A stretch of 64,000 nt of DNA from Azolla caroliniana (Eukaryota; Polypodiophyta): the NCBI GenBank assembly GCA_043228905.1, contig JBHGNT010000020.1, forward strand, positions 8,804,001 through 8,868,000. The letters are read 5' to 3'. This document shows positions 10,551-20,504 of this stretch, piece after piece. The translations under genes and the position numbers were made by a program. The notes beneath the pieces are model-generated. The model was not told where the DNA came from and did no database searches. It saw nothing but the letters and a program-made list of their open reading frames with translations. Position 1 is the stretch's first letter; each line of letters begins with the position of its first letter.

Positions 10551-13410
10551 GGCCCTACAACTGCGAGCATTGGGTCCTTTCCTACGACACCTTCAACAAC
10601 GATGTTCTTTCTTCTTTGTGCCTTCTTCTATTGTGCGTATACGTTTGGTTTTTAGACGTCCCGGAGGTCTTTGTGTGGCTGGTGGTAACATGCCTGGAAC
10701 AAAATTATCATGCGTAACAACAACAGGAAATATTGGCTTCTTGTAAGTATCAAAATATGATTGCAACAAATATGCCTTGTGTGCAAAAGATTGAACTCTT
10801 TCTTTTCGAAACAAAATAGCGGCCGCTGCATGTGCACAAGGTAATCCCATCTCCTGCCATTGTCCACAAGTACATATCTTCTTATCCACCTAAACAATCC
10901 TAACATGTTTCGGAGTATGGATCTCAAAAACATCATTAGTGGATGGCAAAATACGATATAGTCTTCCATCTTGTATGGATTCTATAATAAATTTCTCTGC
11001 ATATCCAACCAATGCATTATGTGTTATCTCTCCATTAACCAATCCAGTACGTTGTCGTGAAGATTTTCGGCAATAGTGTGAAAATCCTATAAAACGTACG
11101 AAATCGAGTATGAATCACGTAGTACAATAACTGTGAAGATAACATTTTAAATAGATTTAATATCTAAGTACAAAATGATGGAGGTTTCGAATGCACTTTA
11201 TTACACGAGAAACGAACAACTAAATGTCAAGATATAAGGGTATAAAGTTTGTGAAAAGAAAAGAGAAAATTGTGAGATATCCCACATAGGCACGACAAAT
11301 ACGGCTCTCATCATATATAAGGTGGAGCAAAAGATATTATCTTTGTGTCTATGTGTGGAGCATAGAGAGTTCAAGGTAACTTGAACTAAGAGTGGAGGTG
11401 GCTAGCTACTCGTAAAGGGTTTTGGCCAACCCAAACCGGACCGGCGATGGAGTCGGTGATCCGACGGCAATCCGACGTCGGTGATCCGACGACATCCGAC
11501 CGCAATCCGGAGTCGGTATCCGGCGGCGGCACCGGTATCCGGCGACTAGATAAAATAAATATATAAATATATATACATATTTACATATACAAGAAGGGCA
11601 AGTATGGATTCGAACATTGCACCTCTAGGTTAGGAGTCAAATGGCTTACCATTAAGCCATGGTATTTAGTTGAAATCATATTTCTATCATTGTACTTTTA
11701 CATGTAAATTCTCATACATGAGAGCTAAAATGAGTGAGATGGTTAGCATGCAGCACATGTAATACTTAAGCGCCAAATGGCAAACATACAATTTATGCAT
11801 GTCTTGTACCCTCACATGCATCATATGCATGAGAGCATCTATAAAAGAGGGAAGGGTGAGGAGAAAAAACACGGTTTTTTTTTATGAAAATTAAGAAGAA
11901 GAAATTCATTATCAAATCAATCGTGTAATCTCATCTTCTCTCTTTCCCAATCTATCTTAAGTGCTTTCTCGCCAAAGCTTGTATCGACTCTAAATCCTTT
12001 TGGTCCAGAACCCCGGCGGTTCCGCCTCACGATCCGCGCGTAGTGACGGATCTTCACGACAACGTGCTTTAGAAGTTTCTCCATTAACCCTCCTTTCATA
12101 AAACCATGACATTATCTTCTTGCGTATCAATTCCATCATCCCTAGAATAGGCATAGCTCTAGCCTCTAACAACCATGCATTTAGGGACTCGGCAATGTTA
12201 GATGTCAAGTGTCCAAACCTTTTCCCTCAAAACTTACATGTAGCCCAATGTGAGGGGTCGGCGATGCTCATTAGCCATTCAGTTGCATTACTATTTAAAG
12301 TACGAATTTCTCCAATGATAACATCAAAGTCTTGAGTATTAGTTGCATCTACAGCTTTCCACAACATCCCCAATAGTTGAGTGCTTTTAAAAGCTTTTCT
12401 AAAATTGTCTCATAAATGGCGCATGCAATATCCATGTGATGAATCATTGCCAAACACCAACATGACACCATCCACTAAACCCTTTTGTCTATCTGAAATA
12501 AACGTTAGTGGATCTGTGTGTCAAAGAACATCCTTCAAACTTTGAAGAAACCAACACCAATCATCATCATTCTCTACTATTACTACACCAAATGCAATCG
12601 GAACAAAGCACCTTGTGCATCGATGGTAGTAGCCGTGAGAAGGATTCCTAGGTATTTTCCTTTCAAATGAGTTCCATCTAGACCAATTATTGGTTTACAA
12701 TGCATGAAACCATTTATGCTTGCATTGTAAGCAATGAATATGCGAAGAAAGCGGCCTTCAATTGTTTCTTGAAAATGTGCCACACTACCAGGATTAGCTT
12801 CTAAAATGTTTTGGCAATAATTTCGAAGATTTTGATATGCAAATACATGTTCCCCATGGATTTGAGCATGTGCACTTTCTTTTGCTTTCCACGCTACCCT
12901 GTAAGAGATAGTGACGCCTTTTTCACGACGCACATCACCAATTAGTTCCTTTGGTGTGTATGTAGGATGATCTTTAAACTTCTCCAATGTTGTTTCAGCC
13001 AATCATTTTGAGCTTACTTCTTTGTTCCCTAAGTGTTGAGTGCCACCACATTTATGTTCTTCCCTATTCTTCTTGATTTGGCATTTTGGAATTCCGTCAA
13101 TACAAGATGCATGCAACCTCCATCGCCATCCAGAATTTTTGCATGCAATTGTTAATCTAGCAAAAGTCATGTGAGCACAAATTTAAGATTAAAAGTCAAG
13201 CGAATGTAAAAGCATATGAGTGCAAAATTCATGTGAACCTTGTTTTATCCGACTTGATCACTCTTAGCTCAACATGAGAGCCAATTGCATCATCTGTCAC
13301 AGTTTGTCGAAGCTCCTTCAAAGAGTCAAATTGCCTTCCCTCCACCAAAGCCATTCTATGAGAGACATCAAACATCGAAATGAGAGCGAGATAGAGAGAA
13401 GAAGAAGAAG
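10551..13410 (-). pseudogene. MURA-type MULE transposase, copy A, split by a solo LTR
   Basis: Minus strand. It has a first exon ending at 13242, an intron of about 81 bp, then the transposase core (GLDGTHLKG with the first catalytic Asp, SDRQKGL with the second), a SWIM zinc finger (CTCGQWQEMGLPCAHA) and a partly decayed C-terminal zinc knuckle. Lesions shared with copy B (34079-35936) are a TGA where SSKW is expected and a TGA after WATCKF. Lesions private to copy A are a one-base deletion near 12603, a stop near 12418, and the 1009 bp LTR at 11053-12061. Mutator transposases cut and paste DNA; this one is dead. Confidence 0.9.
11053..12061 (+). mobile_element. Solo LTR of the TGTCGTGAAGAT Ty3 family
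   Basis: A 1009 bp LTR with intact 12 bp inverted termini, flanked on both sides by ACGT (11049-11052 and 12062-12065). The homologous uninterrupted site in copy B reads ...CCAGT-ACGT-GCTTT (ACGT at 34586-34589), so the insertion and its 4 bp duplication can be read directly. No internal element sequence remains, the usual result of LTR-LTR recombination. Its TATATAA (11314-11320) would drive rightward transcription, antisense to the MULE. The tRNA-like segment is present on the minus strand (B-box 11607-11616, A-box 11649-11659). Confidence 0.95.
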
Positions 13411-13685
13411 AAGAAAGCATTGGATCTATACAAAACGATGAGAAACGTTGATGTTTCTTCTTCACATCCAAATGAACATACTTTTGTTGCTTTACTCAAG
13501 GCTTGTATAAGGTTAAGAGACATGAGAACAAGTTTTCATGCACATGTAGAATGTGATTCGAGAGGTTTCCTACATAGTGATATCTCATTGGCTACCACTT
13601 TGGTTGATACATATGCAAAATGTGGCTCAATCGAGAGAGCTAGACAAGTTTTCGATAAATTACATGTTAGAGATACAATCTTTGA
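13411..13685 (+). pseudogene. PPR N-terminal fragment next to MULE, copy A
   Basis: Plus-strand PPR coding sequence with ALDLYKTM, HTFVALLKACIRLRDM, TLVDTYAKCGS and ARQVFDKLHVRD, about 90 codons or 2-3 PPR motifs. It abuts the 5' end of the MULE transposase head to head and ends abruptly at 13685, where MULE exon 2 sequence reappears. It has no start codon of its own and is a fragment. Confidence 0.8.
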
Positions 13686-13758
13686 GTGCCACCACATTTA
13701 TGTTCTTCCCTATTCTTCTGGATTTGGCATTTTGTACCTCCTTCAATACAAGATGCAT
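13684..13758 (-). pseudogene. Partial second MULE exon 2, left flank of copia insertion
   Basis: Repeats the MULE sequence of 13032-13113 (the stretch encoding CGGTQ) up to ATGCATGCAAC, where the copia LTR begins. Its continuation is found to the right of each copia LTR terminus (23163 and 28418). It is therefore a tandemly duplicated MULE copy split by the insertion. Confidence 0.8.
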
Positions 13759-13763
13759 GCAAC
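13759..13763. repeat. Copia target-site duplication GCAAC (left)
   Basis: GCAAC precedes the LTR terminus TGATGGGAAC. It matches GCAAC at 28413-28417, and ACAAC at 23158-23162 with one mismatch. Confidence 0.85.
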
Positions 13764-14435
13764 TGATGGGAACTGATCGTTCCTTATGCGCAACGCTCGG
13801 CCACAACCGAGATTCTTTTCATACACAGAAAACGAGAAATGAAGCGCTACACAAAGGAGAGGAAGATACACAGGAGGTTAACGTGGAAAATCCCAAACTA
13901 GGGAAAAAAAAAAAACCACGGCAGCCCACAGGCTGCAAACTGTCACTATGTATGAATGTACAAAAAAGTGAGTTCACGGAGGCAACGACCTCGGACTCAC
14001 GATCTTCGCCACAGGCAACGGTTACAACAGAGGCAACGACCTCTTTCTTTCTCTCTCTCTCTCTCTCTGTACAGTTACGCACACTAATCTCGTGTAATAC
14101 AAAAAAATGACAACCACAAACAATATTAGTTTGCCCTAAGTCATATTTATACTAATATGACTTTTCGGCTATTTACAAATATAGCCACGATGGGCTCTCA
14201 GAAACATATTTACGAATATGTCTCTTCCTCCGGTTCATACCGGGTCTGCACCATCCGGATCTCCGTAGCCGGGTACTCCTCATCCGGTTCGTATCGGGCC
14301 TGCACCATCCGGCTCTCCGTAGCTGGGTACTCCTCATCGAGTTCATACCGGGCCTGGATCATCCGGCTCTCCGTAGCCGAGTACTCCTCATCCGGTTCAT
14401 ACTGGGTCTGCATCATCCGGCTCTCCGTAGCCAGG
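13764..14435 (-). repeat. Copia solo LTR, outer part (interrupted by Tat element)
   Basis: Starts TGATGGGAACTG and carries a GA/CT microsatellite (about 14044-14069), a minus-strand TATAAATA (14144-14151) and four to five units of the 54 bp minisatellite. It stops at GTAGCCAGG, where Tat-type gypsy sequence takes over. The rest of the same LTR resumes at 22991. Confidence 0.9.
14230..14435. repeat. 54 bp minisatellite in copia U3 (solo LTR)
   Basis: Tandem 54 bp units that begin CATCCGGCTCTCCGTAGCC. On the minus strand every unit stays open and encodes an 18-residue repeat of the form ATESRMxQxRYEPDEEYP, with substitutions between units. Confidence 0.85.
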
Positions 14436-14473
14436 ACGATTCCTGCAAAGTGCAGAGGACAACCGGGGGATGG

Positions 14474-15658
14474 ATGTCTAGACCAAACGACGACCACATC
14501 ACCGAACGAGGGAGACGATACACCGAACGCGAGCAACGACGGGAAGCCCTACAGCAAGCCGTCGACGAGATCCGGCGGGATCGGTCATTCTCCAAAACTC
14601 TTCGGAGAGTCGCAGAAGAAGCACTACAGTTCCGGGTTCTGCAAATCCCCGACGAAGGCAGTAGCATAACAAGCCTGCAAGAGGCGGAAACGATACTGCA
14701 GACGCTCGCCGTGGGCGACGGGGACTCGGAAGCATTCGCAACACTTGAGGCGGAGTCGGAAAGCGACGGAAGCGTTGCATCCCGGTATAAAAGCAGCCAC
14801 GACACACCAAACGACCGGGAGGACGAGGGGTCGGAAGACTCAGTAACACCGGCGCCAGAGGAAGAAATAACCCTGGAATTCGGTGACCGGCAACCGCCGA
14901 GGAAGGTTGACCGGATACCAACAACAACCGCGAGGGAACCGAAGGAGCGGATACCGACAACACCCGCGGAGGAACCAACGGACCGGACACCGGCAACACC
15001 CGCGGAGGAACCAAAGGTTCTCACACCAACGCCAACAGCAGACAGAGAACGGAGGGAACAGGAAAGTCAGTTGGACGACACGATGCCGTACCCATACCCA
15101 AAGTACCGGGATGAGGCCGACGCGGAGGCACACGTGTACGCATTCCTCCAAACATGGGAAGCCAACCATATCTCCCAAAGACTGACGGAGCCCGAAGCCG
15201 AACAATCCAAAATCGCCGAATTCGGCATAACCTTAGAAGGACCGACGGCCCAATGGCACGCAAAGCACTTACCAGGCACCTTTGCCACATTCGATGCCTT
15301 GAAGGCCAGATTCCTCAGGTTTTTTCCCAGACAATTTGAGCAAAGGGAATTGGTCGGGCAGTTCTACACCACCCGGCAGGAAGAGAACGAGACTATGCCA
15401 CAATTCATCATTCGGTTCCAGACCCTGCACAGCCAACTAACAAGAGCACCACACGAAGACGAAGCCAAAGCAGTCTTTCTGGCCGCACTGAAAGAGCCGC
15501 TTCGAACAATGTGCGGAGTCCTTGATTTCCAAACCAGCACAATGGACCAAGTTATTGATCGGGTTTTAGAAATGGACAAGACTAGCCCCTTCTTGTCGAT
15601 GGGGATGTTACACCGGGCACTCCCAAAAGAGGAAGACCTGAGGTTCCGACATGCCTAA
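14474..15658 (+). CDS. Tat-type gypsy gag (capsid part)
   Basis: A 394-residue frame from the first ATG in frame (the frame is open back to the junction, so the native start may be lost). An acidic, proline/threonine-rich N-terminal half with repeats of the type TPAEEP (about 14955-15020) precedes a retrotransposon gag domain (HVYAFLQTWEANHISQ, RFLRFFPRQFEQRELVGQFY, about 15125-15580). It forms the particle shell around element RNA. The frame closes at TAA 15656 exactly where a cysteine-rich segment continues in another frame, so the nucleocapsid is separated by a frameshift, either programmed or, more likely, a lost base. Confidence 0.85.
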   Translation: MSRPNDDHITERGRRYTEREQRREALQQAVDEIRRDRSFSKTLRRVAEEALQFRVLQIPDEGSSITSLQEAETILQTLAVGDGDSEAFATLEAESESDGSVASRYKSSHDTPNDREDEGSEDSVTPAPEEEITLEFGDRQPPRKVDRIPTTTAREPKERIPTTPAEEPTDRTPATPAEEPKVLTPTPTADRERREQESQLDDTMPYPYPKYRDEADAEAHVYAFLQTWEANHISQRLTEPEAEQSKIAEFGITLEGPTAQWHAKHLPGTFATFDALKARFLRFFPRQFEQRELVGQFYTTRQEENETMPQFIIRFQTLHSQLTRAPHEDEAKAVFLAALKEPLRTMCGVLDFQTSTMDQVIDRVLEMDKTSPFLSMGMLHRALPKEEDLRFRHA

Positions 15659-18600
15659 ATTCGGGGCACTCAACAGTAGACTGCACCTTGCGGACACAAT
15701 GTGTGATCTGCAACTCTCGAGCCCATACAACGGACCGATGCGAATACAACCTGTTAAATCGGCAGGCAGCACCGGTTCGACACATAGAACCGCGCAATCA
15801 GAACCCGGACGAGGATCGATTCCGGAGAGACGACCGCTACCAACGCGAACGCGGTAACCGATACGCTGATAGAAGACGCGACAACTATGACCGAGAGGAG
15901 AGACGCAGAGATAGCTACCCCCGGGACCGGTACGACAGAGACGAATCCCCGGAAGACGACAGACGCGGAGAAGAGAGGCGACAAGGATACGCTGATAGAA
16001 GACGCGACAACTATGACCGAGAGGAGAGACGCAAAGAAAGCTACCCCCGGGACCGGTACGATCGAGACGGAGCCCCGGAATACGACCGACGCGGAGAAAA
16101 GAGGCGACAAGGGAACCGAAATTTCCGACGGAATCAGAAGCGTGGATTTTTCCGAAGAGAGGAACGTCGGGAGGCAGCAAGGAATGACAACCCGGTATCC
16201 GTACCAGATAACCGAAAAACCGAAGACGACCGCCGGAGCATACCCACCCTCCAAACCGGGGACAAAGGAGAAACGAGCAACAGTCACAAGGTGTACTGTT
16301 ATTACTGCCGCAAGGAAGGCCACTATAGTAACCAATGCCCAAGCAAAAGCTATGACAAGCAGCCGGAAGTCAACATGGTTACAGCCGAAATAACAGAAGT
16401 ACAACAGGTCACAACCCGGTCAAAGGGAAAGACCGCCGAGTGGGAAGCCCAGGAGGCAATCAGAAAACAAGCGGCACAATGGATCAAGGAGGCCAATGAA
16501 CAGAATGCGGCAGAAGTAAGAGACCAAAATATGCCAAAAGACGAAGAAATCATACAGCCAGGAGAAAACCCGACGTGGCAAGCGCTACAGGACTGTCAAA
16601 TCGTGCTGCCGTTAGCACGACTACTACAGTTAGTGCCACGATTTACGGGAGATCTACAGGCATCCGTCAGCAAACCGAAGCCGACGCCAGCACCGACATT
16701 CTTCTCCAACCCGGAGGAAGGACCAGCGGTGGTCGATACAAGTAGCCCGGCGATCACGACAATCGTGAAAGGAAAGGAAATTGCTGGAACGATTATTGAC
16801 GGAGGCTCCGGGGTAAATGTCATCAGCCAACAGACATGCAACGACCTGGGCATCCGGGAATGGGAACCATGCCCCTTCTGGTTACGCATGGCGGATACTA
16901 GCTCAGTCCGACCGACCGGGCTTATCCGGGATTTGGAAATCACGATCGGAGGCCACGTATTCCGGATATCGGCCGTGGTGCTGCAGCTGAATGTACAAGG
17001 CGCGTACCCCCTACTGCTAGGACGACCATGGCTGCGAACGACGCATATCAAGCAGAACTGGCAAAAGAACATGATCACATTCCGGCGAGGGAAAACAAAG
17101 GTACGAGTAACGACGCAACCACGGGTGATCACCAGTAAGGAAGCAACTCCATTGTATGCGGAAAGCATTAACATGTTGGAGGGATTACTGGACGAGGAAG
17201 TCGAGCGGTACCTCGAGGAACACCCACGAATCGTCCCACTATTTGAGGTGGATATCACGGCGGCAGTAGAACCGTACATTACGACGCCGGAAGAACCGGA
17301 CCAAGCGGCGATCCGGGAACTACGACAAGCGCAGGAATCCCTAGAGAGGGAAATGACGATATCCCAGAGGGTAAAAGCATCCCAACTCGAGGAGGTGGAC
17401 CTCGGCACAGCAGACAAGCCCCGACCGGTAAATGTTGCAAAGGAATTGCCGAAGGATGAAAAGAAGGCAACGGTAGCATTGTTAACAGACTTCAAGGATG
17501 TGTTTGCGTGGTCGTACGAAGACATGCGAGGGTTGGACCCCCAACTCTATCAGCACCAAATTCACCTAAGTACGGACGCGAAACCGATTGCTCAACGCAG
17601 GTACCGGATGAATCCAAATTATGCGGCAAAGGTGAAGGAGGAAATTGATAAGCTCCTCCGGGTCGGATTTATCCGACCGGTCAATGCGTTTCCACTACCA
17701 TTTACGGACGGGGTGTTAGATGCGGTAGCCGGGCACGAAGTTTACAGCTTCCTGGATGGATTTAGCGGCTACAACCAAATACGAATGAACCCGGCCGACC
17801 AAGAGAAGACAGTGTTCATGACGGAATGGGGAGTGTTCGTCGCGGTCGTGATGATGTTCGGACTAAAGACGGCTCCAGCGACCTTTCAAAGGATAATAAT
17901 GGAAATTTTCGAGGAATATATCCCCGGTTTTATGCAGGTCTTCCTTGACGATTTCGTGGTCTACAGCCGGCACGGAGAGCATCTCAATCACCTCCGGCTG
18001 TGCTTGGAGAAGTGCCGCGAGTACCGATTGAGCCTGAATCCGGCCAAGTGCGTCTTTGGAGTGGCAAGCGGCAACTTGCTAGGGCACGTGGTGAGTAAGG
18101 AAGGAATCGCAGTAGATCCGGATAAAGTCAAGGCGATTCTCGATGCACCAGCACCAAGTAACGCAAAGGCTTTAAGCCGGTTCCTGGGCCAAATAAGGTG
18201 GCATAGCCGGATGATACGGCACCTCGCGGACTTCGCTACACCGTTACATACCGCCGTACATAGGGTACCCTTCCTATGGGCAGAGACGGAGGAGGAAGCC
18301 TACAAAGCATTGAAGGTCATGCTGTCGCAAGCTCCGGTGGTGCAACCGCCGGATTGGAGTAAAAGCTTTCACGTCTTCGTCGACGCGTCGGACGTAGCAA
18401 TCGGCAGCGTTCTGATGCAACTCACAGAGCCAAAATGGTACCGACCGGTGTACTACGCAAGCCGGAAACTCTCAAAAGCCGAACGGAATTACTCTACGAC
18501 GGAACGCGAGGCATTGGGAATGGTGTATAGTGTCACAAAGTACAGGCACTATCTGCTCGGAAGGAAGTTTTCCTTCCATGTCGACCATTCGGCACTACTC

Positions 18601-20286
18601 TACCTGGTCTCGAAGGCATCCCTGACGGGAAAAATTGCACGGTGGACATTGCTACTACAGGAATTTGAATTCGACATTTTCCACCGACCCGGGGCGCAGC
18701 ATGCGGTAGCGGACTATCTAAGCAGACTTGAATCCGGAGAAGCAGGGGACGGCGTCCAGGATGAGTTTCCCGACGCCGAATTGTTCCGGATCACGACGAA
18801 ACCGGCAACGGATACAACGGTAGCCGACGAAGACACATGGCTAACTGAGATGCACCAGTTCCTGAGCACCGGAGTTCCCTCGGACAACATGGACCGCGAT
18901 GAAAGGAAAAGGGTAGCAGTAAGAAGTAGACATTTCTGCTTGGTTGGAGACACCCTCTATCACAAGGGGGCAGATGGCATCTGGAGACGAGCAGTGCGGA
19001 GCGATTAGAAGGATCTAATCCTCAGGGAAGCCCACTGTGGAATTGCCGGCGGGCATTATGCCGGCGACGCAACCGCTCGGAAAATATGGCAGAGCGGACT
19101 GTGGTGGCCGACAACCCTAAAAGATGTCGTGAAGTATAGCAAAGAATGCGATTTGTGTCAACGACTGGGCCAACCCACAGAGCAGGCCCGGATGCCACAC
19201 CACCCGGTCTTGGCCTTAGAACCGTTTCAAAAGTGGGGGTTGGACTTTGTCGGTCCCTTCAAACCACCGGCAATGCGAACCGAAAATCGGTATGTCATAG
19301 TGGCGACCGACTATTGCACCAAATGGGTAGAAGCAAAGGCCTTACGGGACAACACGGCCGCTTCCACGGCAAAGTTTCTGTACGAATGGATATGGTGCCG
19401 GTATGGATGCCCGATCGAGCTTATAAGTGACCAAGGAGGACATTTTCTCGGGCAGGTAGTAGAAAGCCTGACGTCATTTTACGCGGTGGTACATAAAAAG
19501 AGTACACCCTACTACCCTCAAGCCAATGGACTAGCAGAATCAACGAACAAAACTCTGCAGAACATCCTACGAAAAATCGTCAACGAGAACCGGACCGACT
19601 GGGATACCAAATTGCAAAGCGCGCTATGGGCGTACCGAACAACGTACAAAACCAGCATCCGGACAACCCCGTTCCGACTAGCATTCGGGTTAGAAGCGGT
19701 CATGCCGGTAGAGTTCCAGATCCCCAGCTTACGGATTCAAGTAAAGGAGCGCTTAAGTGAGAACGAGTCCGAACAAATCCGACTGGCAACGCTGTTGGAA
19801 TTAGAGGAAAACCGAATAGCCAGCTTACTACAACTCGAACTGGAGCAAAGGAGGAGAAAAGCCTTCGTGGACCGACACCGGCGTGGCTATGAAAAGGAGT
19901 TCGAAGTCGGGAAACCGGTGCTACTATTCCAGACAAGGATGGGGAACATGCCGGGAAAGTTGCGGTTTCGATGGACCGGACCGTTCTGGATCACCAAGGA
20001 GTACAATGGGTCGTATCAGCTCGACACGTTGTCTGGAGATGTCATCGGCAAGTGGGCAAATGGATTTCAGCTAAAGCCGTATAAAGGAAATATGCCAGCC
20101 AACCCGTTCAAGCGAAACCCGGAAATCCGGCAAGATGAGGAACCGACACCGACAGACGCTACTGAAGACATTCGGACCGAGGAAGAACCGACACCAATAC
20201 TGGCAAGGACCATCCCGGAAAACCGACAGAAGGATCCGGTATCCACACGAACCGACCTGAACAAATCGGGGGGGACTAGCAAATGA
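15652..20286 (+). pseudogene. Tat-type gypsy nucleocapsid-pol polyprotein
   Basis: Domains in order: cysteine clusters (CVICNSRAHTTDRC near 15706; CYYCRKEGHYSNQC near 16291) around an Arg/Asp-rich 42-residue repeat; aspartic protease (IDGGSGVNVIS, 16795); reverse transcriptase (SFLDGFSGYNQI, VFLDDFVVYS at about 17942); RNase H (FHVFVDASDVAIG, 18369); HHCC and catalytic integrase (GLDFVGPF, SDQGGHF, YYPQANGLAEST); and a C-terminal region. RT goes from GFIRP straight to NAFPLPFTD and so lacks about 35 residues of its N-terminal motif block. A TAG at 19006-19008 separates RNase H from integrase in an otherwise continuous frame. The element cannot be autonomous as it stands. Confidence 0.9.
15861..16112 (+). 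repeat. 126 bp tandem duplication in the Tat nucleocapsid region
   Basis: A unit beginning ATACGCTGATAGAAGACGCG at 15861 recurs at 15987. Each encodes 42 residues rich in Arg, Asp and Tyr (YADRRRDNYDREERR). The repeat lies between two zinc knuckles and probably adds RNA-binding basic surface. Confidence 0.8.
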
Positions 20287-20504
20287 CGTGGTCCAAGCAA
20301 AATTTAAAAAAAAAAAGAAAAAGAAAAAAAGACGTGGGCAGAATCGACGCGAATCATCGTAATGATGGGGAGATCACAAGAGGTGGGAGCGCCACCATGC
20401 AACGAAGAGCCGCCATGCATTAAAGAAGGACGTGTGCGGACTTGCTATTTAAAGCAGGGAACGTGGGTACTCACACGCGGCAAACAAGAAAGGACATACT
20501 AATT
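20287..20504 (+). promoter_or_regulatory. pol-ORF3 spacer with TATA-like box
   Basis: The spacer begins after the pol stop with an A-rich tract (about 20304-20332). TATTTAAA (20446-20453) lies 52 bases before the ORF3 ATG, in good plant TATA context (CTATTTAAAGCAGG). This suggests a separate promoter for ORF3. A second TATATAAG near 20563 is already inside the reading frame. Confidence 0.4.

Noticed and set aside
13819-14082. Minus-strand frame in the copia LTR (also 27732-27935) as a leader peptide gene
   Set aside because: It spans a GA microsatellite and the LTR U5 and differs between copies by frameshifts; no conservation beyond the LTR itself.
15608-17525. Minus-strand frames of 200-300 codons across the Tat element
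   Set aside because: The plus strand carries gag and pol domains with catalytic motifs here; the minus frames have no domains and follow the codon bias.
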